DNA of 64,000 nucleotides from an uncultured Bacteroidota bacterium (GTDB taxonomy: Bacteria; Bacteroidota; Bacteroidia; Flavobacteriales; Flavobacteriaceae), in the NCBI GenBank assembly GCA_902597545.1, contig CACJYD010000009.1, forward strand, positions 1 through 64,000, read 5' to 3'. The notes under the pieces are model-generated. The model was not told the DNA's origin. It saw only the letters and a list, made by a program, of their open reading frames with translations, and did no database searches. Positions within the stretch are counted from its first letter, which is position 1; each line of letters opens with the position of its first letter. The position numbers were made by a program, and so were the translations under genes. Below are positions 1 through 8,154 of the stretch, in pieces.

Positions 1-1
1 A

Positions 2-649
2 TCGTGTAAAGGAAAAGATGGAGGCGGAAATGGTGATGTTGATCCTCCCCCACCAGTACCGACACCAACTGCTGCAACTCTAAATACACCTGCAAAAAAT
101 TCAGAATGCTTAGATGGTGAGAATGTTGAGTTTAAATGGGCTGCATCCGAAAATACCGATAGTTATGACATTGTAGTAAAAAACTTGTTAACTCAATCCC
201 AAATTACTCAAACTACAACATCTACAACTGTCACTATACAATTGACAAAAGGACAACCATATTCATGGTATATCATTTCAAAATCAAATAGCACAACTGA
301 AACTGCTGAAAGTGAAAAATGGAAATTCTATCTCAAGGGAGATCCAGTTGCAAATTACTCTCCTTTTCCAGCAGATTTAATTAGTCCAAAAGCTGAAGCT
401 ACAGTAAGTGCAGGATCTATAAAGTTTGAATGGTCAGGAAGTGATGCTGACTCTGGTGATACACTCACATTCGATATATATATTGATACAGCAAACCCTC
501 CTACAACTAGAATTAAAGCCAATCATACTACTAGCTCAATTAATCATGCTATTAATAGTGCTGGAACATATTATTGGAAAGTAATTACTAGAGATAATTC
601 AGGAAGTAATTCTGACTCAGGTGTTTCAAAATTTAAGGTGATAAACTAA
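2..649 (+). CDS. Surface lipoprotein with tandem FN3/Ig-like domains (5' partial)
   Basis: The gene starts left of the window; the open frame is continuous from base 2, giving 215 visible residues. The first residues are S-C-K-G-K-D followed by a Gly-rich stretch and a Pro/Thr linker (DPPPPVPTPT). This looks like the mature start of a Bacteroidota lipoprotein, but the signal peptide is not visible. Two beta-sandwich units follow, roughly residues 35-115 and 120-215. Each opens with a strand containing F-K/E-W, and the second closes with YYWKV and RD, a pattern seen in fibronectin III or Ig-like domains of exported proteins. No catalytic domain is visible, so binding or structural function is an inference. 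It overlaps the convergent downstream gene by 17 bases. Confidence 0.7.
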   Translation, partial: SCKGKDGGGNGDVDPPPPVPTPTAATLNTPAKNSECLDGENVEFKWAASENTDSYDIVVKNLLTQSQITQTTTSTTVTIQLTKGQPYSWYIISKSNSTTETAESEKWKFYLKGDPVANYSPFPADLISPKAEATVSAGSIKFEWSGSDADSGDTLTFDIYIDTANPPTTRIKANHTTSSINHAINSAGTYYWKVITRDNSGSNSDSGVSKFKVIN

Positions 650-1673
650 AACTTTTAAGAGTTTTAATAAATTTTTTTATTTCAGCTTTAGTATTGAAAA
701 AATTAAAGCTAACTCTAACACCTGTACCCCTTTGTGAACAAATAATATTGTTAGATGTCAAATGTTTGTATAATCGACCTTCAGGATCACTTATATTGTA
801 AATAGTTGAATGAGATTTTCTCATTTTTATTTTTGAGTCAAGCATATCAATATTCTCTAATTCTACCTTTACATATTTTGATAAATCATATAATTTTTTT
901 TCAATTTTATTAATAATTGTACTTAATTTATTTAATGAAAATTCTAAACTACCTATTGCCAACATATCATAATGTCCAATATCAATTGCTTTTTTAAATT
1001 CTGAACTATTGAGCTGGAGAAATTTATTTTTATAAAAATCTTTTTTTACTAATAAAAATGCAACACCGTAACCAGCAAGCATCCACTTATATCCACTAGA
1101 AATTAATACTTCAAAAGGAGAATTATTAAAATCAAATTCGCAGGTTCCACAAAACTGAGTCCCATCCGCAATTATTGAGAGTTGCTTATTATTTGACTTT
1201 AATTTTTTTAGGAAATTTAAATCTATTTTAATTCCATCAATCCATTGTATTACAGATATTACAAGAAAATCAGGTTGATACTTTTCAACAGCAATTTTTA
1301 TATTTTCTTCAACATATAAATCATTTTTGACATAAATTATATTAAAATTATTTTTAATAATTGCTTCAGAAATTGATGGATAATCATTCTCCAAAACCAA
1401 AAAGGAAGGTTCTCCTTTAAATTGACTTACAAGTGAATGGAAACCTCTCGAAAACGAATTAGAAAAAAATACATCTCCAGTTTTTACATTAAAAAATTTT
1501 GAAAGATTTTTCTCTACTTTAATAACATCATCTTTATGAGATTCTCTTATTTGACTTTTTTTTATTAAAGAGTTTTTTTCATATTTATTTCTCCAATCAA
1601 GTAATTCATAATACATGGGTCCAGCCTTGGCACTATCTAAATATATTGTTGATGGATCTTCATAAAATCTCAT
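633..1673 (-). CDS. Class V aminotransferase family protein (PLP-dependent)
   Basis: A 346-residue fold-type I PLP enzyme of the class V (cysteine desulfurase/kynureninase-like) group. The cofactor aspartate is in IADGTQ (about D170) and the Schiff-base lysine is in SSGYKWML (about K196). Length fits the family. The active-site loop of true cysteine desulfurases is not obvious, so the substrate cannot be named; isopenicillin-N-epimerase-like or kynureninase-like activities are alternatives. It begins with ATG just left of the divergent dihydrofolate reductase gene and runs tail-to-tail into the lipoprotein gene. No operon partner is visible. Confidence 0.75.
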   Translation of the reverse strand: MRFYEDPSTIYLDSAKAGPMYYELLDWRNKYEKNSLIKKSQIRESHKDDVIKVEKNLSKFFNVKTGDVFFSNSFSRGFHSLVSQFKGEPSFLVLENDYPSISEAIIKNNFNIIYVKNDLYVEENIKIAVEKYQPDFLVISVIQWIDGIKIDLNFLKKLKSNNKQLSIIADGTQFCGTCEFDFNNSPFEVLISSGYKWMLAGYGVAFLLVKKDFYKNKFLQLNSSEFKKAIDIGHYDMLAIGSLEFSLNKLSTIINKIEKKLYDLSKYVKVELENIDMLDSKIKMRKSHSTIYNISDPEGRLYKHLTSNNIICSQRGTGVRVSFNFFNTKAEIKKFIKTLKSFSLSP

Positions 1674-1705
1674 ATGAATGCTTTAGGTTAAATGATTAAT
1701 TCTCT

Positions 1706-1713
1706 TAATTTTG
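1706..1713 (+). promoter_or_regulatory. -7 promoter box of the DHFR gene
   Basis: TAATTTTG is a perfect match to the Bacteroidota -7 consensus TAnnTTTG and lies 6 bases before the ATG at 1720. The transcript would be leaderless or nearly so. The box covers the alternative TTG start at 1711, which argues that translation begins at 1720. No good -33 TTTG is visible. Confidence 0.6.
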
Positions 1714-1719
1714 CACATT

Positions 1720-2610
1720 ATGAAAAGTAAAAATAATTCAGATATCGATCAAGAGCAAATTGAGTTGCTAGAATACGCTCAAAGTAGGATAAAACAAAAG
1801 AAAAATCTTTACTATCATTTTGTATTATTTTTATTTATATCAATTATAAGTTTAACACTTAATCACATATTTTCAATATCAAACAATATCTCTTTTTTAA
1901 GCTATTCATGGTCATTCTGGTTAATTTTTTCATGGTTTTTTCTTTTTCTGTTCCATGTTTTTAACGTGTATGTTACTAATAGATTCATGAGTAAATCCTG
2001 GGTTAGAAAACAAAAAAGTAATCTTATTAAATTACAAAAGTTGAAAATTGAAAATCTTAAAAAAGAAGCTGAAATTGAATCAAAAATTAAGGCAGAATCT
2101 GAAATTTTTAATAAAAAATCACAGCTGATTACAATAATTGTTGCCGCAGCAGAAAATGATGTCATTGGTATTGACAATAAACTTATATGGCACTTAAGTA
2201 ATGATTTAAAAAGATTTAAGGAACTAACAAAAGGTCATCATGTTATCATGGGCAGAAAAACTTTTGAATCGATGCCCAGGGCATTACCTAATAGAACGAA
2301 TATTGTAATTACTAGGAAGAAAGATTATTTAGCTGAAAATGCAATTGTAACAAATTCATTAAGTGATGCAATTTCAATTTCATCTGAAGATTCACAACCA
2401 TTCATAATTGGTGGTGGTGAAATTTATAAAATGGCTCTTAATATCTCTGACAGGATAGAATTAACTCGGGTTCATCATAATTTTGATGGTGATACTTACT
2501 TTCCAGAAATTGATGCTAAAATCTGGCGTGAAACAAATAGAATTGAAAAGAAAAAGGATGATAACCATAAGTATAATTATACTTTTATCACCTACGAAAA
2601 AATTAAATAA
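1720..2610 (+). CDS. folA: Dihydrofolate reductase with N-terminal 2TM membrane anchor
   Basis: The C-terminal part, about residues 135-296, is a complete dihydrofolate reductase: IIVAAAENDVIGIDNKLIWHLSNDLKRF carries the N-terminal strand and the conserved acidic residue region, followed by VIMGRKTFES (NADPH binding) and IIGGGEIY. It reduces dihydrofolate to tetrahydrofolate using NADPH. About 135 residues precede it: a charged helix, two hydrophobic segments (about residues 30-55 and 58-85) and a Lys/Glu-rich helical linker, resembling the flavobacterial 2TM domain. DHFR is normally a soluble protein of about 160 residues, so this is a membrane-tethered fusion with the catalytic part presumably cytosolic. 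ATG 1720 is preferred over TTG 1711 because the latter sits inside the promoter box. fabD follows 3 bases downstream. Confidence 0.85.
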   Translation: MKSKNNSDIDQEQIELLEYAQSRIKQKKNLYYHFVLFLFISIISLTLNHIFSISNNISFLSYSWSFWLIFSWFFLFLFHVFNVYVTNRFMSKSWVRKQKSNLIKLQKLKIENLKKEAEIESKIKAESEIFNKKSQLITIIVAAAENDVIGIDNKLIWHLSNDLKRFKELTKGHHVIMGRKTFESMPRALPNRTNIVITRKKDYLAENAIVTNSLSDAISISSEDSQPFIIGGGEIYKMALNISDRIELTRVHHNFDGDTYFPEIDAKIWRETNRIEKKKDDNHKYNYTFITYEKIK

Positions 2611-2613
2611 TTT

Positions 2614-3495
2614 ATGAAAGCTTTTGTATTTCCAGGTCAAGGATCTCAATTCCCAGGTATGGGATACGATTTATATAAATCCAATGAAAAAGTTAAATCA
2701 CTTTTTAATGAAGCAGATGATATTTTAGGTTTTACATTATCAAATGTGATGTTTAATGGGAGTGAAGAAGAATTAAAGCAAACTAAAATAACTCAACCAG
2801 CAATATTTTTACATTCAATTGCAGAACTAATTGTATTACAAGAAACTCATTCACCAAGTGCTGTTGCTGGTCATTCTTTAGGCGAATTTTCATCACTCGT
2901 TGCAAATAATACTATCTCATTTGAAGATGGATTGAAACTAGTTTTTTTAAGAGCTAAAGCGATGCAAAAATCTTGTGAGAATAGTAATGGAACAATGGCT
3001 GCAATTTTAGGTCTTGATGATAAAATAATAAAAGAAACATGTGAAAGTTTTGATGGAAATGTAACAGCCGCTAATTTTAATTGTCCCGGTCAGGTCGTTA
3101 TTTCTGGAGAATTAAATGCTGTAAAAAAGATATGCGAAAAATTTAATGATATTGGAGCAAGAAGAAGTATTCTTTTACCCGTTGGTGGCGCATTCCATTC
3201 AAACTTAATGAATAATGCAAAATCTGAACTAAAAGAAGCGATTCATAAGACTAAATTTAATAATCCAACATGTCCAATTTATCAAAATTTTACAGCTCAA
3301 AAAACAACAAGTATTGATATAATTAAAGAAAACCTAATTAATCAATTAACTGCACCTGTATTATGGACACAAACCATAAATAATATGGTTAATGATGGAT
3401 ATTTAGATTATACTGAAGTTGGACCAGGTAAAGTTTTACAAGGCTTGATTCGAAAAATTAATAGAGAAGCTATAACACAATCAGCCCTTAGCTAA
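2614..3495 (+). CDS. fabD: Malonyl-CoA:ACP transacylase
   Basis: FabD moves malonate from CoA to acyl carrier protein to supply fatty acid elongation in the cytosol. The 293-residue length is normal. The nucleophile motif GHSLGE is present (serine about 88), together with FPGQGSQFPGMG at the N-terminus, the Arg region LRAKAMQ and the histidine motif GAFHS. It starts 3 bases after the DHFR gene and is probably co-transcribed with it. The last 15 bases overlap the convergent aminotransferase gene. Confidence 0.95.
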   Translation: MKAFVFPGQGSQFPGMGYDLYKSNEKVKSLFNEADDILGFTLSNVMFNGSEEELKQTKITQPAIFLHSIAELIVLQETHSPSAVAGHSLGEFSSLVANNTISFEDGLKLVFLRAKAMQKSCENSNGTMAAILGLDDKIIKETCESFDGNVTAANFNCPGQVVISGELNAVKKICEKFNDIGARRSILLPVGGAFHSNLMNNAKSELKEAIHKTKFNNPTCPIYQNFTAQKTTSIDIIKENLINQLTAPVLWTQTINNMVNDGYLDYTEVGPGKVLQGLIRKINREAITQSALS

Positions 3496-4638
3496 AAATT
3501 TAATTATTTTACCAGTAATAAAATCAATCTGATCATCAGTCAATTCAGAATGCATTGGTAAAGATATCACTTGATGACTTAAGGTATTTGTATTAACAAA
3601 GTCTTCGTCTTTGAAAGATTCACTTTTGTAAGCATTTTGCTTGTGTAAAGGTATTGGATAATATATCCCAAATGGTATTTCTTGGGTCAATAAATAATCG
3701 GCAAGTTCATCTCTGTTCTTGGAAAGAATTCTGATGGTATATTGATGAAAGACATGACAATCGCAACTTCCACAAATTTCAGCACAACCATTTGAAAGTA
3801 TTGGAGTTATAATTTGATTACAATTTTTTAGAGCTTCTGAATATTTTCTAGCTGAGTCTTGACGAGACTTATTGTATGAATTTAGGTATGGTAATTTAGC
3901 ATTTAATATTGCAGCCTGAACTGAATCCAATCTGGAATTAACACCGACAACATCGTGATGGTATCTTTTATACATACCATGATTAACAATTCCTCTGATT
4001 TTAATTGCTAATTCATCATTATTAGTAAATAATGCACCTCCATCACCAAAGCATCCTAAATTTTTTGAAGGGAAAAAAGATGTAGTACCAATATCACCAA
4101 TAGTTCCAACTATTTTCTTTATTCCAGACTTGAACTGATATTTAGAGCCAATGGCTTGTGCATTATCCTCAATAACATAAAGATTGTGTTCTTTAGATAT
4201 TTGCATAATTTTTTCCATATCTGCTGGCTGACCAAATAGATGGACAGGCACAATGGCTTTTGTTTTAGGCCCTATGGCCTTTTTTAATTTATTACAATCA
4301 ATATTAAAAGTTTCTAAATCAACATCAATCAAAATAGGCTTTAAATTAAGTAATGCAATAACTTCAACAGTGGCTGCAAAAGTAAAATCTGTTGTGATTA
4401 CTTCATCACCTGGATTAAGGTCTAAAGCCATTAAAGCAACTTGTAAGGCATCAGTACCGTTTGCGCATGGTATTACATGCTTCACTGACATATATTTTGC
4501 TAAGTTTAATGAAAATTCTTGTACTACCGGTCCATTAATATACTGGCCACTTTCTATTACATCAGTCACAGCATTGTCAATTTCAGATTTAATGTTTTTA
4601 TACTGACTCTGCAGGTCAACCATTTGTATTTTGTTCAT
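3481..4638 (-). CDS. DegT/DnrJ/EryC1/StrS family sugar aminotransferase
   Basis: PLP-dependent aminotransferase of the nucleotide-sugar type, which aminates keto-sugars for surface polysaccharides. Visible are the N-terminal VDLQSQY motif, NGTDAL, the VIEDNAQA aspartate (about 158), the Schiff-base lysine in SFFPSKNLG (about 192), and the NSRLD motif. A short cysteine-rich insertion with about five Cys (pattern C..IC.SC.C) precedes the HQYTIR strand and might bind a metal or form disulfides. ATG 4638 is preferred over the TTG one codon earlier. It lies between fabD and kdtA, so a role in LPS or O-antigen sugar synthesis is a reasonable inference; the exact substrate is unknown. Confidence 0.85.
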   Translation of the reverse strand: MNKIQMVDLQSQYKNIKSEIDNAVTDVIESGQYINGPVVQEFSLNLAKYMSVKHVIPCANGTDALQVALMALDLNPGDEVITTDFTFAATVEVIALLNLKPILIDVDLETFNIDCNKLKKAIGPKTKAIVPVHLFGQPADMEKIMQISKEHNLYVIEDNAQAIGSKYQFKSGIKKIVGTIGDIGTTSFFPSKNLGCFGDGGALFTNNDELAIKIRGIVNHGMYKRYHHDVVGVNSRLDSVQAAILNAKLPYLNSYNKSRQDSARKYSEALKNCNQIITPILSNGCAEICGSCDCHVFHQYTIRILSKNRDELADYLLTQEIPFGIYYPIPLHKQNAYKSESFKDEDFVNTNTLSHQVISLPMHSELTDDQIDFITGKIIKFLAKG

Positions 4639-4691
4639 CAAACAGAATTTGTGGTAAAAATAGTATTTCTAAATGTATTACTTTAGTAAAA

Positions 4692-5921
4692 GTGAATCAT
4701 TTATACAATATAATCGTTGAACTTGTTGATAAATTAATATTACCAATATTAAGTCTTTTTAGCAAAAAGATCAATCGTTTTAGAATTAATAGAATTGATT
4801 TAATTGAAAAAATTAAAAATGAATTGATTGACAAAAATGAAAATATTTGGTTTCATGCAGCATCATTAGGTGAATATGAGATAGCAGTTCCTATTATTAA
4901 AGAAATTAAAGAAAAATATAAATGTAATATAATCCTAACATTTTTTTCAGAGTCGGGGTTCAAACTTAAAAAAAGAATTAAAGAAATAGATAATACATTT
5001 TATTTACCATTAGATACAAAAACAAATACAAAAAAATTTATTGATTTGATAAATCCAAAAGTTTCAATATTTATAAAATCAGAGATATGGCCTAACTACC
5101 TTAAGGAAATAAGAAAAAAGAAAATTAAAGCATATTTATTAGAATCAAGATTTAGAAAAAATGACTGGTATTTTAAAAAACCATTCAAAGATTTTATGAT
5201 GAAGTCATTAAAAACTTATACTAAAATATTTACGCAAGATTTGCATTCAGAAAATGTGTTAAAGAGTAGTGGTATTAAAAAAGTTATAAATTCAGGAAGT
5301 TTAAAAATTGAAAGAGCTGTAGCTCAATTAAATGAAAATAACAATAATGAAATCATTAAAAAATATAAGGGAAATAATATTTGTATTGTTTGTGGGAGCA
5401 CATGGGAAAAAGATGAGAAAATATTACTTAAATATATTAAAGAATCAAAAAATAATAACATAAAATGGATTATTGCTCCACATGACGTATCAAAAGATAA
5501 TATAGATAGAATAACTAGAAAATTAGAGTCTAAATTTTTAATTTACTCAAAAATAAACAAAAATAATGTACATGGTAATATACTAATTTTAGACACCATC
5601 GGAGATTTAAAAAGTATTTACAACTATTCAGACTTCAGTTATGTTGGTGGAGGCATGGGACTTTCAGGTTTACACAATATTTTAGAGGCATGCGTTTATG
5701 AAACACCAGTAATTATTGGAAAAAACTACTCTGGATTTATTGAAGCAGAAGATCTAGTAGCGTTGGGAGGAGTTGTTTCTGTAAAAGATTACAATGAATT
5801 TAAAATAGCACTAGAAAATTTAATAAATAATAAAGATATTTTTCAAAATAAAGTAAAAATAATTTCTGACTACATTAATAGTAAATTAGGAGCCTTATCA
5901 ATTATTCAAAATGAAATATAA
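4692..5921 (+). CDS. kdtA: 3-deoxy-D-manno-octulosonic acid transferase
   Basis: KdtA (WaaA, family GT30) transfers Kdo from CMP-Kdo to lipid A precursor at the inner membrane, an essential step of LPS synthesis. The 409-residue protein has the N-terminal hydrophobic anchor, the WFHAASLGEYE motif carrying the conserved glutamate, KSEIWPN, and the C-terminal GT-B nucleotide site with GGGMGLSGLHNILEA. Translation begins with GTG; upstream TACTTTAG is one base off the -7 consensus and would give a nearly leaderless transcript. The stop codon overlaps the region of the next gene, suggesting co-transcription. Confidence 0.93.
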   Translation: MNHLYNIIVELVDKLILPILSLFSKKINRFRINRIDLIEKIKNELIDKNENIWFHAASLGEYEIAVPIIKEIKEKYKCNIILTFFSESGFKLKKRIKEIDNTFYLPLDTKTNTKKFIDLINPKVSIFIKSEIWPNYLKEIRKKKIKAYLLESRFRKNDWYFKKPFKDFMMKSLKTYTKIFTQDLHSENVLKSSGIKKVINSGSLKIERAVAQLNENNNNEIIKKYKGNNICIVCGSTWEKDEKILLKYIKESKNNNIKWIIAPHDVSKDNIDRITRKLESKFLIYSKINKNNVHGNILILDTIGDLKSIYNYSDFSYVGGGMGLSGLHNILEACVYETPVIIGKNYSGFIEAEDLVALGGVVSVKDYNEFKIALENLINNKDIFQNKVKIISDYINSKLGALSIIQNEI

Positions 5922-5922
5922 A

Positions 5923-6573
5923 ATGAAAAGAACAATACTTAACCTTGCATTACTAATCTTCACCATTACAACATATTCACAAAGTGATGTCTATTCATAC
6001 TCTGAAAACGGTATTATAAATAGAATTATCATTGATAACAATTATTTTGTTATGACTAGCTATAAAGTTGACACAAATAAGTTTGTCAAAACAATAGGTG
6101 GTTTCTACAGTGATAATGGTAGTAAATTGAACGTGGATTTAGAGTTTAACTCTAACTATAAAAATGATAGCATCTCTAAAGTTAAAATAGAAAAAAAAGC
6201 TAATTGGAAAAAAATTTCTCTTAAAGAAAATGATTTACAAGGCAAATGGTTAATGGTTGGTAGAGTCAGAAATGGGAATGAACAAAGGAGAAATCTTGAT
6301 AGGCCAAGAAAAACAATGAAATTTTTAATTAATGGATATTTTCAATGGATTGCTTTTAATACCGAAACATTTCAATTCTCAGGCAGTGGAGGAGGTAAAT
6401 ACATAACAAAAGATGGTAAATACATTGAAAGTATTGAATATTTTTCAAGAGATGATTCGAAGGTTGGTCTTAATCTAGAGTTTGATTATGAGCTAATAAA
6501 TAAAGAATGGAATCATAAAGGATTTAGTAGTAAAGGCGATCCATTACATGAAATTTGGGTCGTCAGAAAATAA
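5923..6573 (+). CDS. Secreted protein of unknown function, lipocalin-like C-terminal half
   Basis: I do not recognise a characterised family. Starting at ATG 5923 gives 216 residues with a clear Sec signal peptide (MKRTILNLALLIFTITTYSQ), so this start is preferred to ATG 5911, which overlaps kdtA. The C-terminal half begins LQGKWLMVGR and continues as alternating beta strands ending EIWVVRK, which resembles lipocalin-like secreted proteins common in Flavobacteriia. It starts one base after the kdtA stop and is probably in the same transcript. Periplasmic or outer-membrane-associated location is inferred from the signal peptide. Confidence 0.7.
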   Translation: MKRTILNLALLIFTITTYSQSDVYSYSENGIINRIIIDNNYFVMTSYKVDTNKFVKTIGGFYSDNGSKLNVDLEFNSNYKNDSISKVKIEKKANWKKISLKENDLQGKWLMVGRVRNGNEQRRNLDRPRKTMKFLINGYFQWIAFNTETFQFSGSGGGKYITKDGKYIESIEYFSRDDSKVGLNLEFDYELINKEWNHKGFSSKGDPLHEIWVVRK

Positions 6574-6596
6574 AAACCCCAACAGATGTCAGGGTT
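6566..6596 (-). terminator. Intrinsic terminator of tRNA-Leu, possibly bidirectional
   Basis: An 8-10 bp stem with G-U pairs spans 6575-6596 with a small loop near 6585. On the minus strand it is followed by a T-rich tail (positions 6575 to 6566), as expected just downstream of the tRNA-Leu 3' end. On the plus strand it sits right after the stop at 6573 but has only a weak T-run. Confidence 0.7.
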
Positions 6597-6601
6597 TATT
6601 G

Positions 6602-6683
6602 TGCGGGTGAAGGGACTCGAACCCCCATGCCGTTAAGCACTAGATCCTAAGTCTAGCGTGTCTACCAATTTCACCACACCCGC
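6602..6683 (-). tRNA. tRNA-Leu (anticodon TAG)
   Basis: The minus strand folds as an 82-nt class II tRNA: acceptor GCGGGTG pairs with CACCCGC, the D arm contains TGGTAGACACG, the anticodon loop is CTTAGGA giving TAG (reads CUA and related Leu codons), a long variable arm follows, and the T arm has GGTTCGAGTCC. The discriminator base is A, the usual identity element for Leu. CCA is not encoded. Confidence 0.95.
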
Positions 6684-6692
6684 AAAAGCGTT

Positions 6693-6700
6693 CAAATATA
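6693..6700 (-). promoter_or_regulatory. -7 promoter box of tRNA-Leu
   Basis: On the minus strand TATATTTG matches TAnnTTTG perfectly and ends 9 bases before the mature 5' end of tRNA-Leu at 6683. The identical octamer precedes tRNA-Phe at 17188-17195. Confidence 0.65.
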
Positions 6701-6745
6701 AGCAAGTTTATTAAAATAATCCTAGCATTTTTATATGTAAAAAAA

Positions 6746-6775
6746 TTGAATTTAGTTAAATTTACAATCTATTTG
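6746..6775 (+). promoter_or_regulatory. Probable promoter of the M20 peptidase gene
   Basis: TTG at 6746-6748 is separated by 19 bases from TCTATTTG at 6768-6775, which differs from TAnnTTTG only at its second base. The ATG follows 2 bases later at 6778, so the message would be essentially leaderless. Confidence 0.45.
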
Positions 6776-6777
6776 TA

Positions 6778-8151
6778 ATGAGTATAAAAACATATATCGA
6801 GAGCAATAAAGAAAGGTTTTTAAATGAGTTATTTGAACTCATAAAGATTCCTTCAGTAAGTGCAGTTACAGATCATAATTATGATACGAGAAAAGCTGCT
6901 GAATTTCTATTAAATCAATTTCAAAATCTTGGAATGAATAATTGTGAAATTTGTGAGACTAAAGGACACCCGATTGTTTATGCAGAAAAAATTATTGATA
7001 AAAACCTACCAACAGTTCTTGTTTATGGACATTATGATGTGCAACCTGTTGACCCTGTTGAGCTGTGGGATACTGAACCATTTAATCCAACAATAAAAAA
7101 AACTGATATTCATCCAGAGGGTGCAATATTTGCTCGTGGATCATGTGATGATAAAGGTCAGATGTTTATGCATCTAAAAGCTATTGAAGTATTGAATAAT
7201 AATGGTGGATTGACTTGCAATGTAAAATTCATGATTGAGGGCGAGGAGGAAATTGGTAGCGATAACCTAGAAGCTTTTGTAAAAGAAAATAAAGAAAAGT
7301 TAAAATGCGACATTATTATTGTTTCAGATACAGGAATGATCAATAAAACCACGCCTTCTATAACCGTTGGACTCAGAGGTTTAGCTTATCTTGAGGTTGA
7401 ACTTACTGGTCCTAATAGAGATCTGCACTCAGGTCATTATGGAGGAAGTGTTGCAAACCCTATAAATAGTTTAGCTAAAATGATTTCATCTCTCCATGAT
7501 GAAAATCATAAGGTAACTATTCCAGGTTTTTATGATGATGTGATTAATTATAGTGATGAGCAAAGAGAAAAGGATAGTCTTATACCCTTTGACTTGAATG
7601 AGTTTAAGGATTCATTAAAAATAAAAGACATCCTTGGTGAAAAGAATTATAGTACAGTTGAAAGGAGATCTATCAGACCTTGTTTAGATGTGAATGGAAT
7701 TTGGGGAGGGTACACAGAGGAGGGATCAAAAACAGTCATTCCAAGTAAAGCTTATGCTAAAATATCAATGCGTCTTGTAAGTAATCAAGACTGGAAAAAA
7801 ATCAGTCGTCTTTTTACAGAACATATGAAAAATATAACTCCCAAAGGAATGTCAATAAAAATTAACGAACATCATGGTGGTCAACCATATTTAACTTCTA
7901 CAGATTCAAAAGCATATTCAGCTGCAAGTAAGGCCTATATGTCTGTATTTAATAAAGAGCCATTTGCTGTTAAGGACGGTGGTTCAATTCCTATAATTGC
8001 TCAATTTGAAAAAGAATTGGGAGTTAAAACAATCTTAATGGGCTTTGGGCTTGATAGTGATGCGATTCATTCACCAAATGAACATTTTGGATTATCCAAT
8101 TTTTATAATGGAATTGAAACAATATCGAATTTTTATAAATTCTACAGTTAA
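6778..8151 (+). CDS. M20 family metallopeptidase (dipeptidase-like)
   Basis: A 457-residue cytosolic zinc peptidase of the M20/ArgE/DapE/CPG2 group. Metal-ligand motifs are VYGHYDVQP, the aspartate in ARGSCDDKG, and GEEEIGS; a dimerisation domain fills the middle (about residues 205-355) and the final histidine lies in DAIHSPNEH. The extended length and YDVQP motif resemble carnosinase/Xaa-His-type dipeptidases and yeast CPS-like enzymes rather than DapE, so dipeptide hydrolysis is the likeliest role. No signal peptide is seen. It runs convergently to hemW with only 3 bases between the stops. Confidence 0.88.
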   Translation: MSIKTYIESNKERFLNELFELIKIPSVSAVTDHNYDTRKAAEFLLNQFQNLGMNNCEICETKGHPIVYAEKIIDKNLPTVLVYGHYDVQPVDPVELWDTEPFNPTIKKTDIHPEGAIFARGSCDDKGQMFMHLKAIEVLNNNGGLTCNVKFMIEGEEEIGSDNLEAFVKENKEKLKCDIIIVSDTGMINKTTPSITVGLRGLAYLEVELTGPNRDLHSGHYGGSVANPINSLAKMISSLHDENHKVTIPGFYDDVINYSDEQREKDSLIPFDLNEFKDSLKIKDILGEKNYSTVERRSIRPCLDVNGIWGGYTEEGSKTVIPSKAYAKISMRLVSNQDWKKISRLFTEHMKNITPKGMSIKINEHHGGQPYLTSTDSKAYSAASKAYMSVFNKEPFAVKDGGSIPIIAQFEKELGVKTILMGFGLDSDAIHSPNEHFGLSNFYNGIETISNFYKFYS

Positions 8152-8154
8152 TAG

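Noticed and set aside
4253-4606. 117-residue plus-strand ORF antisense to the sugar aminotransferase
   Set aside because: It lies entirely inside a well-supported minus-strand gene, shows no domain or signal, and reads as low-complexity Ser/Thr/Ile sequence expected of an antisense shadow.
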